Shown here in pieces: positions 33,212-46,300 of a DNA stretch of 64,000 nt. The notes beneath the pieces are model-generated. The model worked only from the letters and a program-made list of their open reading frames with translations. It was not told the origin of the DNA and did no database searches. The position numbers and the translations under genes are program-made. Source of the DNA: Xenopus tropicalis (taxonomy: Eukaryota > Chordata > Amphibia > Anura > Pipidae); contig NC_030683.2 of the NCBI RefSeq assembly GCF_000004195.4, positions 84,841,410 to 84,905,409 of the forward strand, given 5' to 3'. Each line of letters begins with the position of its first letter. The stretch's first letter is position 1.

Positions 33212-33618
33212 GCTGCGATGAAAGCGACGCTAACAGTCGCTACGACCTTCACAACCGGCAACAAGACCCCAGTTTCGAGGAAGCGTAAACTCAATACTGC
33301 GCTTGGATTTGCAGAGAAATCTGTCAATCACTTTTTCGACACTGCGCACAACTACCTCGAGGCTTGAAACGCAGAACTCCGCTACTATTGGCTAAACATG
33401 CTGCCAACTGTAACTTTTGTATCAATTCTTTAGAAATCTCACAGCGGTTTGTTAGGGGTTAAAGGAGAAGTGTTCGCCGCGTATCTTAATTTTTTTGGTT
33501 AACACATTACCTACATCACTGAAAAAGATACGAAGTTTTAACTTACAGACTAGATAGCACCTCCCTTTCCTAGTATACTTCCGGGTCAGAAGGTGTCCTT
33601 GGTGGGCATTGGGGCAGA
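33212..33618. promoter_or_regulatory. Shared divergent promoter of timm8b and sdhd
   Basis: These 407 bases separate the two start codons. A reverse CCAAT box (ATTGG) lies at 33387-33391 and an ETS/NRF-2 (GABP)-type ACTTCCGGG at 33577-33585, 33 bases before the sdhd ATG. Both are usual in promoters of nuclear genes for mitochondrial proteins. No TATA box is obvious. Joint regulation is inferred from the layout. Confidence 0.75.
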
Positions 33619-36600
33619 ATGGCAACTCTATTGCGAGTGAGTTCCCTGTGCAGGGCTAATAGAGGTAAGTAGCGACAGTAGCTGTATGGGCTGCATTAAG
33701 GGAATCAAAATGCTTATTTGCGGCGTCCTCTATTATCAATGTTTTATTGAATTAAAATTCTCAACAATTGTTAACGTAGTAGTCCCACAAACATTTCGTA
33801 TTCTCAGTTGAAGGATTCTGAAACTTGTGTAACAACAATTAGTGATCTCAGCAGTGTTATAATAGAAAGTCTGAGATATTTCGGTAAAAGCTGAAGAGCG
33901 AGATGGCCGTAAATATATAATTTATATAAACCATTTAGTGCCTTTTTATATTCTAAATCTCTTAAAGTAGTAGTTCACCTTTAAGTTAACTTGTAGTCTG
34001 TAATAGCTGTTACTATTGTCATTAACATTTTGATTAGATTTTTCATTATTTATTTTAATTATTTGCCTTCCTTTTCTGCCTCTTTGTAGTTTTGTAGTTT
34101 GTAGGGGTCACCCAGGCAGCAAAAAATGTGTTGCTCAGTGAAGTTACTATTGTATTGCTATTGTTTAATATTTATCTTTGCATTCAGGCCCTCCCCAGTT
34201 CAATTTCCCAGGCAGTCATATGCACCACTGCCTGGTTTCTAGGATAAATTGGACCCTAGATGAGCAAAATACTATGCATTTAAAAAAATAAAACTACACA
34301 AAATAAAAAACTATTGCTGGTTCAGTTTTGTCTGAATATTACTGTCTACATCATATTTAATATATACTCCCTTGTTCAATGAGTAGAGATTGTGGTGAAC
34401 ATACTTTTTTACAATTGCTTTAATTACAGAAAATCTATGTTATTTTGTTTCCTAAAGTAAACAGGGAATTTGAAGCTACTCCATGTTTGGTCTTTACGAG
34501 GTAGATAGAGATCTAGTAAACAACCCCCTCCCTTCACCCTTTGTTGTGACTATTTTGGCTTAAACATAATTGATAATCTAGGTATCTACCTCGCAAGTAC
34601 AAAACATTGAGTAGCTTTTGTGTCTCGGTTTAGATCAAGAACTTAAACAAACCATAGATTTCTTTCCTGATAAAAAAAAAAGACAAAAAATGTATTCTGC
34701 ACAAGCCCTGAGGTTTTACAAGGGGTTTACTGCCCCTTTAATTTTAAAGGTGAATTGCATTTTAATAAATAACCAGATTTTTTTATTTTGCCAGTACCAT
34801 TTTTAGGCAGCTGAAAGAGTGCATTTGTGAGCCTATGACTAAGTACCCTATTGGTATGAAACGCGTAAGGCTATTTGTTTTTACATATGGATAAAATAAA
34901 ATTTATACTTTTTTAACTTAATTATTTTCTACTGGCTGCATCTTTCTACTTTTTGCAACAAATAATTCGGAGTGCCTGCCTATCTTCATATTTGATTTCC
35001 ATTTGTAAGGAATGTCCAATCTAGGTACCTCCAGCTGCTGCTGAACTGCAGTTCAACACATGTGAGAGATGTTGCAGTTTTGACATCCCTGGTTTTAATG
35101 TTCTCTCTTATTGAAAGCTTTTAGGGCTCTGGCACACGGGGAGATTAGTAATCTCCCCGTGTGCCAGAGCCCTTACTCTTTTCTAACTGGTCATCTAAAA
35201 TGAACCAGCAGGCTGAGCTTTTTCCATGAGGCCATCAGACTGCTGAACACTGACCACTAACACTTCGTAGACACTTGAGCAACACTACGACACTATTCAT
35301 GTGCACTCATTCTTATATTTTGTACATACATTATACATGCCTACTCATGTGCTTATTTATTCTATATTTTGTACTCCACTGCTGCTTGTGAAGCTTGCAC
35401 ACAAGAATTTCACTCACATGTACTGTACCAGTGTACCAGTAATATTATGTGACAAGTGAAGTGATTTGATTTTAGATGCTCTCTTTGCTTGGCCCCTTGA
35501 GCATTATGTCAGGGAATTTAAGACCCCTTATCTGGAAAACCTCAGGTGCCAAGCATTCTGGATAAGGGGTCCCATGTCTGTTCGAATAACTGAAAGCCCA
35601 TCTCCCATAGGCTTCATTATAAGCAAATAATTTTAATTTTTAAAAATGATTTACTTATTTCTCTGTAATAATAAAACAGAACCTTGTACTGAATCCCAAC
35701 TAAGATACAATTCATTCTTAATGGAGGCAAACCAATTCTATGGGGCTTAAATTATGTTTAAATCATTTTTTAGTATTGTGGTCTAAATTACGGAAAGATC
35801 TTTTATCCAGAAAGCCCCAGATCCCAAGCATTCTGGATGACAGGTTCCATACCTGCACCACGCTTGCATACACTGAGGTTGAAAGGGAATGCCTGTCCTT
35901 CTAAAACAAAAATGTTTTGTCTATTATTAACTAGTAAAATGCAGTAAAGTGTGCAAATGTTAACTCCTGATTTAAGGTTCACATATAGTGCTGTCCAGCT
36001 ATTTAATGGGTTGAGTATTCAATATACAAGTGCTGGTTGCGATTATAATAAAACAGTGGTGTCATGAAAAAAAAAAACAGCCTTCACGGAGGCTGAGGAC
36101 TATATAAGGCTAATGCCCCACGGATCGATTTAGTCGCTCACAGTAGATCTCTGGTAGCGTGAATTTTTTACTTCGGAAAACCGAAGCAATGCGAAAGCCT
36201 ATTGTTACTGGTGGAAAGGCATTTCAGGGCGGTTAGTCGGCCACGATAGCAGAGTTTTATCACGTGCGACTAACTCGCTCCAGTGGGGCATCAGCTTAAA
36301 TCTCTTTGAGGGCTTTATCTTGCCAGCAGGCTTGCAGTTTTAGACTTCGTAACAGTGTTTACATTGAATGCATTGACCTGTTGTATGTAGCATATAAGTA
36401 TAGCAATTGGTTTTATCAGTACTTTTCATGTTATTCTAGAATTCTGAGTGTCTGATTTTTTCTTTCTGTAGCATCTGCCTTTAAGTCTCTCCTCATTAGA
36501 CCGGTACCATGTTTGACTCAAGATCATCATATGGTTCAGACATCTCAAATACATACTTCCCCAAATCATCATGGTAAGTTTTAAATCCTGTGAAAATAAG

Positions 36601-38726
36601 TTTTCAGAATCTTACAGTGCTTAGCAACTTGGAAGCTTATTTTCAGTGGAAGCAAAAATCTAATTCTGAAGCAGTTGGATATCAATAAGACATTTAAATC
36701 AGCGCTAATCAAGGAGCACAATTCGCAGGTTTGATACAGGTTCCCGCTCACAGACAAAGAAAGAAGAAAACCACACTCCTTTAAAATACCCCAACTTAAC
36801 ATATAAAGCAGGTAGATGACTGCCAGTTCAGTTTAAATGTTTTTTTTAAATGCCTTTCTACCTGTTTTTTCCAAGTAAAAACCAAACTGCAGTTTCTCCT
36901 AAACAATATGCATGATATTTTATGTAGTATTTTAGTCGGAACTTTACCCTTTTGTTATGAGTTTATTGATATTCTTTTAAACAGGCTATAAACCACCAGA
37001 GCATAGTTAGTTTGTGCACAGGGCACTCCTTTGACTTCCTTTGGCACTCTCTATTGATTTCAGTGTAACAACACCATCCAGTTGCCAAAATTCATTTGCT
37101 GTTGTCTGTAAAGAATAACTTACCTTTGCTCAAGCAATATACATGGCTGTCCCCATTTATAACTTTAATCAATATACTCTTATTCATTGTGTGAAGAAAA
37201 CACCAGTTATTAATAGTGTAAACTTTTAGGGCAACAGCACATTTCTTCCCCTATGCAAGAGGCAAAACCCTTACAAAAATGCCTCCTCAAAATGCAATAA
37301 TAATCTCACTGATCCTGTGGATGCAATTGCTCAAAAATGTGGTAATATACATTTTTTTATTGATATGCGTCTGACCAATGATTGTACCAGCAGGGGTCCG
37401 TGTCAGTACCATGATACTTGTGTGTAACGGAAAACCGCACAGGTGTCAAAATGCTCCATGTGCCTTTACTCTTCCCCTAATGGCAAATGGGTTGTTTTCT
37501 GCACTGGTGAGTAAATCCAATCTTGTTGTCCGTTCCCTGAAAATGTGTTCACTGACAGGTTAATCCGATACCTGTCAGGGCACGCACATTTTTGTCAGGG
37601 CACACACATTTGTGAAGTGAAAGGCAACGATGATCTATTAGTTGTATGCCATTAGAAAGGCATGCTGCTGTCAGACCCTGACACTTTCCAAATTGCAAAT
37701 TAAAGGCATGATAGGAATTGTAGTTTGTGCAGCTGCTTCTGCAGCTGCATTGGATAATGGATACCAATTAAAATAGTTATATAGGCATATGGATAGTACG
37801 TTGGTCAAATATCAGTTAATACAGTAGTAAGTAAAATGCATAGAATAGGCATATTTATGGGTTTGACAATTTAAAAAAAACTATAACAGTAAACAATGAA
37901 GACCAATAAAAGTTAACTTAAAGGTGAACCACCCCTTTAAATAAGCTAGCACCTAAGAATAAGAGAGTGATTGTGTTAGAAAAGTAATGCGAATTGTCAC
38001 GTTTTTTCTACAAGATCGTATTGTTTCCCCCGCAAAGTCAAAAAATTAAAAAACTTAACTTCCTGGGGCCCTGTTTGCCAAAAAATGCAAATGCGCTTCT
38101 TTTTTGCAATGTAAGGTGTTTTTTTTTTTTCAAGTATATATTCTGTTTTCTCTAGCGGGATCAAAAGCTGCTTCTATGCACTGGACCAGTGAGAGAGCAT
38201 TAAGTGTTGCGTTGTTGGGACTTTTGCCAGCAGCTTACTTATACCCTGGGGCTGCCATGGACTATTCATTGGCTGCAGCATTGACTCTCCATGGACACTG
38301 GTAAAGAAAATAATTGGAGACTTTGGATACATTGTTTGCATTATGCCAGTTACTCCCTATTAATTTAGTTTTACAAGTCAGTAAGTGTACTCTGTACTTA
38401 CTGTAGATGCTTCATTTATCTTTCACATGTACTGAGCAAGGATTGCTGGCAGCTAAAGGAAAATAAGAGTACAATAACGTATATAATATTTATTCATTAC
38501 TATACTTATAAGTGCATGACTAATTTTCTTTTCTTTTTTTCTTTTTTTTTTGCTTTATAGGGGACTTGGACAGGTGGTAACAGATTATGTTCACGGGGAT
38601 GCAAAAATTAAGATGGCCAACACCAGCCTTTTTGCCTTGTCTGCGTTGACATTTGCAGGCCTTTGTTACTTCAACTACCATGATGTAGGCATTTGCAAAG
38701 CTGTATCTATGCTTTGGAGTCTGTAA
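33619..38726 (+). CDS. sdhd: Succinate dehydrogenase cytochrome b small subunit, mitochondrial
   Basis: Membrane anchor of respiratory complex II, binding heme b and ubiquinone with SDHC. Four coding exons: 33619-33664, 36472-36573, 38156-38300 and 38561-38726. All have GT/AG borders and in-phase joins, giving 152 residues. Exon 1 ([15 protein letters not shown]) starts a basic, Ser/Arg-rich mitochondrial presequence. The mature part opens [15 protein letters not shown] and has three hydrophobic helices. LTLHGHWGLGQV carries His95, the likely heme ligand by family comparison, and DYVHGD carries Tyr107 of the quinone site. The end [17 protein letters not shown] is strongly conserved. An ETS site lies just upstream and AATAAA at 39359-39364. 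Introns 1-2 hold MITEs and a LINE tail; no coding damage is seen. Confidence 0.97.
33955..34300. repeat. TTCACCTTTAAG interspersed repeat
   Basis: Starts AGTAGTTCACCTTTAAGTTAAC followed by a T-rich body and GGGTCACCCAGGCAGC. It is related to 5195-5400 and to the terminus at 37915-37941. Lies in sdhd intron 1. Confidence 0.55.
34835..34925 (+). mobile_element. PLE 3' terminal fragment with degenerate hammerhead-like hairpin
   Basis: TACC-CTATT-GGTA is followed by TGAAACGCGTAAGG, then an AT-rich tail. The same GAAACGCGTTAAG appears at 63428. The 5' strand reads TGACTAAG, so the CTGANGA half is degraded. Lies in sdhd intron 1. Confidence 0.4.
35124..35172. mobile_element. Minimal 49 bp MITE (fused termini)
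   Basis: Perfect 23-base arms beginning GGGCTCTGGCACACGG surround a 3-base loop, with TTA on both sides (35121-35123 and 35173-35175). It matches the two ends of the 214 bp element at 56933-57146 with the whole interior deleted. TTA duplication fits PIF/Harbinger-type mobilisation. Confidence 0.85.
35185..35475 (+). mobile_element. LINE 3' end fragment
   Basis: Contains the translated C-terminal signature AIRLLN followed by a stop and a tail with CACAAGAATTTCACTC and GTGACAAGTGAAGTGA. These are typical of the 3' end of vertebrate L2/CR1-group LINEs. The upstream RT is absent (5' truncation). Lies in sdhd intron 1. Confidence 0.6.
35515..35860. mobile_element. MITE with GGTATGG-type termini, diverged copy
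   Basis: Shares GACCCCTTATCTGGAAAAC, the CCCATCTCCCATAG block and the GCATTCTGGATGACAGG end with the copies at 3368 and 15342. The left terminus is rearranged. Confidence 0.65.
36109..36295. mobile_element. Palindromic MITE with GCTAATGCCCCAC ends
   Basis: Left GCTAATGCCCCAC and right GTGGGGCATCAGC are inverted repeats, with subterminal TTAGTCGC/GCGACTAA. About 187 bases, non-coding, in sdhd intron 1. Confidence 0.7.
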
Positions 38727-39358
38727 ATGGTCACAAGATGATTGTATTCCTCCACTGGCATTTTATTTATATCTTAAAGGGCAGGCAGTAACAAAAATCA
38801 TTCATGTCAAGCCTGTAAATTGAAAGTTAAAATCATTTGCCAGCTGGAGTGTAGTGCATTTTTGTTATTTTAGGGGAAGTACAGTTTATTCTTTTGTCTG
38901 GAAGATGGTCATTTATGTTGACTGTCACAGGATTAAAGCTGTGTGAGCAAGTAAACTGATTTTCCTGGCACCAGAGCACTTAAAGTAAGTTTCTATTCAA
39001 GGAATTGCAGTGCACTAGTGGGTATTGCCATTTTTTGCCTCATGGCGTGCATTCTGTTAGAGGCCCGATCTTGCAGCCACCATGTGAAACACTTCATTTA
39101 ATTAATTCAGACTTCTTATAAATGTTGCTTCTGGTTTATTCCATAAATTTAATTGGCTGTAATGTAGATGCTATTCTATTGCAAGCCTGTCTTTCAAAAA
39201 AACAAAACTACAACAAAAAACACACCCAAGATTTGTCATAGTCAAGTGTTTTACCAGGCTGATCTTCATAACACATGCTGGCTACCTACAGTTGCTTCTG
39301 ACTTAATCCTTTAATTTTTACATATTTTCTGTATCTAATGATCGGATTCTGACAATGT

Positions 39359-39369
39359 AATAAAATAAA
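39359..39369 (+). terminator. Polyadenylation signals of sdhd
   Basis: Two overlapping AATAAA hexamers about 635 bases after the stop codon, preceding an AT-rich region. A 3' UTR of this length is plausible. Confidence 0.6.
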
Positions 39370-40601
39370 GAACATTAAATTATGATGTTTATGGTGATTG
39401 TATTTATTAATGGGTAAAAACATCCTTGTTGGCATTCCTAAGGATTAGATCTGGGTTATGGGACTAAAGAGAAATAGGATTGCACACCTTTTTTGCTCTT
39501 ATTACCTGTCATTGACATCATTGGACAACCCATCTTAAACCAAGTTAAGTAATGGTTCAAATGATGTTGGTGCAATGTATTGTAAAAAGAGTATTAAGGA
39601 CCCAGTACAAAAGTACTCACTGAGACTTTAGATTATTAGATTTAGGTTATTAAACCTGTCCTGAAACTGGCTGAATTACAACTGGTGGGCAATCGCTAAG
39701 CAAAGAAAAACATTCTCAAAATCACCACATAATTATGAATTTATTACCAATATACACACCATTATGAAAAACAAGGACAATGGAAGTATTTCATGCCATT
39801 GTGCAATACAGGCATATCAGTTGCTATAAAGGCAGCCCCTCTGTGTCATTGCCAACCAGGGTAAAGAATAGCCATAGTTTGATATATAATATTCTTCTAG
39901 CATCACAGGAGGATATATCCATTCCAGTCTTCAACAAGGCAATAATGTTTTTTTTTATATATTCCCAATTTAGTATCTTGAATGATTATGTATAAAATGC
40001 CATGGCAATATATCTAAGTAGGCCTCACCACATTGCTCACATCCGATGATTGTCACTGATTGCAGTGCCCCTGTGGTGTCCAATAGTACTGCCAAATATC
40101 ATCTGCACCCCAGTGGACCCACTGGTATGACACTACACCCAATGTACAGAAACAATTTCCAGAACTTTCTCAAGGCACATTTCTTTGACATGTTCATAAA
40201 AGCATGCTGTGGGGGGCAGAAGGAGACTAGGGCAGGTAATTCATGGGAGAGGAGTATTTTATATTTATGTGACATTTGACAATTATTCTTTATCAGTCTC
40301 TGACCCAGTGGACCTTACAGTTAGTTTTTGCTACAACACACTATGGTCAGTTGCATCAGTGGCCAGTTAACCTACATTTATTTCCCTGGTTGGAATCAAA
40401 CCCAAGCTCTCTGTACTGCAATGCATATGGGTTACTGTTCTGCCTGACTGGTTATTTTAAATGGGAGTGGTAGTTTATCTAGGAGCAGTTGAGTAAAAAG
40501 AGGAAGCAGCAGTAGGAAAGCATCATAAAGATAGAAATGAAGGTGATAGCATAACGTTTAATAAAAATAGCAAAAAAAAAAAAAGGAACAGTTGTAACTT
40601 T

Positions 40602-41059
40602 TTAAAGGAGAAGGAAAGGCATTTTGACATTTTCTTGCCAATAGATTAAACACAATAGTGCAAGCTAGAACGCTACATATTTATTCTGCAGAATGCTTTA
40701 CCATATTTGAGTAAACAGCCATTGAAGCTCCCTCTGTTGGTTTAGGATAGCAGCTGCTTGGTCTGACTTAACTTACAGACGCAGCTTGCAGGCACTGAAC
40801 AGCTCTCAGCTCATATTACACAGCAGAGATGGGAGGGGGAGAGAGGAGCAAACTGACCAAACTCTTGCTGTGCCCTGAAGGATTTTTCAGAGAGAAGGAA
40901 GTCTGACACAGAAGATCATGTATACAGAGTAAAAGCAGAGAAATGTGGTGTTTCTTCTCACTGAGGACTCAGAGCAGCAGTTCTGTAAGTGTTTTTGGCT
41001 GTATTTACATAGACCTTTCTGATAACGCTTACTTAGTTTTACCTTTCCTTCTCTATTAA
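40602..41059. mobile_element. TTAAAGGAGAAGGAAAGG MITE
   Basis: Left end TTAAAGGAGAAGGAAAGG and right end CCTTTCCTTCTCTATTAA form near-perfect terminal inverted repeats with TTAA boundaries. The interior is unique among the TTAAAGG elements in this window. Confidence 0.8.
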
Positions 41060-41360
41060 GGCCAATAATTATATCTCTGTGCCTTTGGCAGAACAAATAT
41101 AGCAGGGACGTGGTCCCTTATTTAAAACCTAGCATGGTTGAGTGATTACAGATGTTTGCATTTAATCTACCATAATGTCTGAGGGAAATGTAGAGGCACT
41201 GAAAGTATACATCACAAGCAAAGTTAATTGAACTACCTATTTAAGTACAGTATATTGTATGTTTTTTTACATCACTTAATGCATAGCCAGCATTAAGCAG
41301 ACAGGAGTAGTTTGGCCTGACATCTAATAGCTCCCCATGTCATTGGAGCATATTGTATCA

Positions 41361-41762
41361 CACAGGGCCAGAACTGGGTGTAGGCAGAAGAGAAAGAAGT
41401 AACAGCATTCACCACTTCTTGCTGTTGCAATCCTTTGTTTATTGAGCCAGTTATGCCACACAGAGCAATGTTTTTTGGGCGGGGCTACACCTCCCTTCAT
41501 CAGGTGATATGTTGTTCTATGTGGCATAACTGTCTCAATAAGCAAAAGATTGCACCAGCAAGAAGTGGTGAGTGCTGTTAATTCTTGGTCTAACCAAGTG
41601 TGTAGTGTTAATGTGGCAATACTGCTGCACCACTGATAATCGAAGCATAGATAAGGGTTGTGCTTCCCAGAGAAGGGGCATGTGCCTATGGTGAAAAGTG
41701 AAGGGGCAGGGGCGTTAAGAACATACCCCTTCTGCCTACATTCCGTAGTCCGATCCTGTGCC
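41361..41762. mobile_element. hAT-like MITE broken by a PLE-like terminal insertion
   Basis: CACAGGGCCAGAAC...TGTAGGCAGAAG at the left and its approximate complement at 41727-41762 mark the outer element. Inside, arms at 41400-41465 and 41517-41581 are inverted repeats (CACCACTTCTTGCTG and TTATTGAGCCAGTTATGCC) around a degenerate hammerhead-like core. Confidence 0.55.
41469..41503 (-). ncRNA. Degenerate hammerhead-like motif
   Basis: On the minus strand CTGATGA is exact, but the 3' strand reads CCCAAAAAAC, not GAAAC, and only a short GGG/CCC stem can form. Likely inactive. Confidence 0.35.
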
Positions 41763-43304
41763 CCCATCACTTGCTTGTCACGTACCCTCCTGCATGATCA
41801 CCACACATGCAAGGTGGAAGGCAAGATAGCTGGCTGGGTTGCCTAGGGCTCCACTGGTATCCCACCCACCATCACAGCAAAGAAAGCTCACAGCTGGGAG
41901 GGTGGAAATGGGGTATTGTATTACAAAACAGGAGAGAGTTGGAGAAATGCTAAGACCATGGTTATGCATGTCCCTTCTGCCATTGGCTGGGGGGGGGGGC
42001 AGTGCTAACTAACAGTGATGGGTATCCATTGGAATTATTAGACATTTAATCACTATAAACACATTTTAAAGAATATTGATCTGTAGGATTGGTAGTTTCT
42101 GGAAGGCCTGGGTCCACATGATAATTAAAGTCATGGTCTTATTATAGTGTTTTTGTATCATTCACCACACAATACAGAGGTTTTTAAAGTTGTTTCTATA
42201 ACCTGTACTGGTGTAGTGCAGTGCGACCAATAAATTAAATGTTTCTGTATAAAGGGACAAATAAAATCCCACAATGTCCCCTATAAGACAACCCAAGGCA
42301 GGTGGGGTAGGAGATTGAAGTATACAAATATGCTATATATGTGAAGTATAAAATATAAGTCTAATATGCCATTTTATAAAATCACAAGGGCCTGACATAA
42401 TAGTTGCTGACTAGCTAAGCCTCTACATGCACTTTTCTGTTTGCACAGCTATAACCACAGAGTACATGGAAAGTTGTAAAAGGGGTGTTATATACTTCTG
42501 AGATAAGGTATGCTATCATCTATAAAAGGCTGAGACTTTCAGGGTCTCAATGGAAGCAGTTTGTGACACATTTCAGTTATTGTTCTGTTTGCTGAAAGTT
42601 CTCACAAGACTCTGTCTTTGATTAATGAATAAAGAATCAGTTATGCTGAGAACCTTGTCTCAGGGTCTTGTTCTATAATAAGGTTTTGGTAAATTAAAAT
42701 GACCAACATTTCCTTGTTTACTATGAAATGCTAGATTGCACAGCCGTTACATTACTTCCAAGGTCAGGGTTAGTCAGCATTGCAAAAATGTCACTTGGAT
42801 GGTTTTTCTACATATCAGTTTATCTGGTATAGGGGGTGCTGGAAACTGTACTTCTGCAATAGATGAAATGCCCTATAGTTCCATTAACGCTAGAGATGCT
42901 GGGAATCATTTATGAATGAGATGCAGTGTTCAAGGAATTTGAATAGTAATATCCCAATTAAACTTGTGCAAATTGACAGCTTACCTAGACATTCTGCTGT
43001 ATTTCTACACAGCCCTATAACCTTAAGCATAACGTACAATACCAGTGGGTTAAGTGTAATGCCTTTAGAACAATTCTGCTACACAACCAAAGCCATCTTT
43101 TACCTCCCATCCTATATGCCAACAAGTGCTGTATGCCTCATTTCTCAGGTGTAATGCATAGGGTGGCAAACATAAGGCATGTTGGGTAATTTACTAGGAA
43201 TGCTTGGAAATTTAGGCAATTACTTTGCCTTTCTTTCAAAAATCAAGGCCCATTAAATCCTTAAAGGTCTATATTCTTAGCAGGAGGATCGCAACTGTTA
43301 AAAA

Positions 43305-46300
43305 TTATGAGCCATTTTTCATATGAATGTCAAAAGCTCTTGAGGTATCAACATCATCCTGGCTTTGCTTCAGTCCCAGTTTGTGTCTGCCGTTTTCTTG
43401 AATGAGAGCAAGGTAGTAGCCTTTCTTTAGTGATGACTCAAATGAGAAGACATCTGGATCACCTTGGCAAAAAATTTTCTGATAGAAAATCATATTGCTT
43501 GTGTTTCCATCAATTCTAGCAGGACTGTCTCCGCTCTGAAAGGAAAAAAATAGAAAACACAAATCTGTGCTTTTAGTGATAACACATATACTCTTGTGGG
43601 AGATAGAATCTATTTAGAAAAGAGAAATTGAGTGGAAGGCTGAAATGACTGGACTTGTGAACAAGCTAGGGTTCCACAAATACCAAAAGTAAACTGCATA
43701 CACTCTAAGATTGGGGGTCTGTGATTTGCAGTACACTTGCCCAGAACACAAGAACTAGAATGGAATTATATCAGTATATCAGTAGATTGGTAATATGGAG
43801 GACATTTTGCAATCAAAGTGTGAACCCTTTTATAATAGCTAAACTGCTTTATGTGTTGGAGTGTCTATAGTATGTAACAGGAGTTTTCAAATTCTTTCCA
43901 GTTATTCCATGGGACCTGTCACCATAAAAAGTAATTCCACATTATTTTCTACTGTTTATTGTTTGTCAAGCAAAATAAACTGTACTTACACTATATAAAT
44001 GATTAAAATATTCAGTTCTGGAAATCACAATCACAGCAAGAAGTGTGCCCCACTTTGTGGACGCTGTTATTAAGGCAAGCTTTGTATCACTCCAAAACCA
44101 GAGTGTGGCACACACAGGCAGCATAGGGCAGGCAGAGTATAGCGCACACAGGAAGAATAGGGCAGGCATAGTATGGCACGCACAGGCAGTAAATGGCATG
44201 CATAGTATGTCACACACAAGCAGCACAGGTTAGGCATAGTATGGCACACACAGGCAGCATAGGGCAAGCATAGTATGGCACACACAGGCAGAGTAGGGCA
44301 GGCAAAGTTTGGCACACACAGGCAGCATAGGGCAGGCAGAGTATGGCACACACAGGCAGCATAGAGAAGGCAAAGTTTGGCACACACAGGCAGCATAGAG
44401 AAGGCAGTACATACAGTGTCTGAGGTGTAAACAGGTGAACAATGTGAGCGCTTACAGTCTGAGTCAGAGTTGTGAACAATGAAGGGGGTGAACAATGCTG
44501 GGACTAAAATGTGTGAACAATACAGGGCTCAAAACTGAACAATACAGGGGATTACTGGTGTAAACAATACAGGGGGATTACAGTCTAACTCTGAAGTGTG
44601 AACAATGCAGGGGGCCAGTTAATCTCAGTACTGATACCATTTAAAGCTTAAACAAAGGTGACAGCAGCCAGATTCCATCCGGAGTGGAGTGTGGGACTGT
44701 GCCAGGGGTTGATATACCACACAGGTATACCAGCACAGGGTTTAAACTGTGTTGCATTTACAAGTTCGTGATTTATTCATCTTTTATATAAAGTTTATCT
44801 GTTAACTGTTATTTGTTTTCCTAGTGGAATTCCCCTGAAGTGTGCTCCTCTGTGCCCACTAGGTGGAGGCATGGTGCTGTGAATCCCAGTTCCCAGTATC
44901 TTTCAACATTTGCAAAGGGAATTCAGCCTACTGAGAAGAAAAACAGAAACAGCAAGAAAAATCCAGTTTAAGAAGTAACTCAAGAGATACACATTTGATT
45001 CAGTAGTTCAGTAAAGCCTGAAACATGTTGTGTGTGTAGTCATAAATAAAGCCTTTTTAAGGAATTTTTAAGGAATTCTGCAAGAGGTGCTCTCCTCATT
45101 TGTGTACTCAGTACTGTTTTGGCTTGCGTATAGCCATTTGGAGGATTGATGTGTCTGGTCTGACAGGCTGAGCGCTTGAACAATCCACAATTGACACCAT
45201 GTTGTGGTATTTTTGGTTGGGGAGAAAAGCAAGAGCAAATCTCTTTAAGATATTTAATTCCCAGCAATATCTTAAAAATATTGAACAAAAGTTGCAGTCC
45301 TGAACCATCCCAGATTGCTAGTTTTTTTTTTTGTTTAGTGTGACCTAAAAATGTTATGTCTAGGAGAGTGAGTCTCCCTTAAATATGAGTTTTCTAGGAC
45401 TTGTAGGACATGTATTAACTCTATGTGGCCTGAAGGTCAGGGGGAATAAAGTAGGAGACTCAATCAGGGCTTCTTGTTTATATTTGTACCATGCAACATG
45501 TGTATTCCTGCGTATGGCCCTGCATGCAACTAATTTTGAAACTCCTACCATGCAAAAATGCAACTCATAGATGTTCTCCTCCTGTTTACATTAAGAGAGT
45601 GCTTGTTTATCCTAAAAACTAAATACAAAGCAGGTACATCAGTAAACAAATGCTGCAGTAGTAACACAATACAGGGGAACTTGTGCATCTAGGGGTTAAT
45701 CTGCCTAGTGCTGGGCAGTCAAGGTACCTTTGGCAGATGCTAGCAGTAACAAGTGGGCACTGCATGGGAATGCCAAAAATGGGTTTCTCAGTGGTACCTG
45801 CCTGTCGACAGTGGTGAGATCATCAGTTCTTGAGTGTGCCATAGGCCTTACAGTGCTGCATGAAATAGACTGTGTTTGAGGACAGTTAGTGCAATTAAAA
45901 TTACATACTCTTTGCTGGTTGGTTCATATGCCTCAAGTTACCCCACAAAACTGGAACAGGCAATATATTTTGTAGAGAGTACATATGGAGAAACAATGGG
46001 AAGGTTGAAAAAACAAGAGAGAGAAAAATATGTGATGGCAATAGAAGAAGCGGGACAAAAAAAGGCAGAGAATGAAGGAAATTAATAAAAAATTATTGTG
46101 GTGGGGGTAAGAGTAAAAGATAGAGAATATCATATTACCTTGAAGCATATCTGCATTTGATCTGTACAGCACATGCTGTACATTCCTCCATTAACTTTGA
46201 TGGTAAATGCCACAGAAATTCCATCATAATAACTTGTGCTTCTGTATATTTTCATATTGAAACATATTCGTTCTTAAAAGATGAAAAAAGCGCTTCAGAG

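Larger units (their letters stand above)
38727..43304. other. Region between convergent sdhd and il18
   Basis: Holds the 3' UTRs of both genes and repeats. Frames up to 148 codons occur but show no domain or exon structure. I did not find a convincing minus-strand AATAAA for il18. Confidence 0.5.

Noticed and set aside
32837..33367. 176-codon plus-strand ORF
   Set aside because: It spans the (AT)n tract and is antisense to timm8b exon 1; no conserved domain.
40276..40473. 65-codon plus-strand ORF between sdhd and il18
   Set aside because: No domain, no splice signals or conservation evidence.
41324..41770. 148-codon minus-strand ORF
   Set aside because: It coincides with the nested hAT-like/PLE-like repeat; no protein family resemblance.
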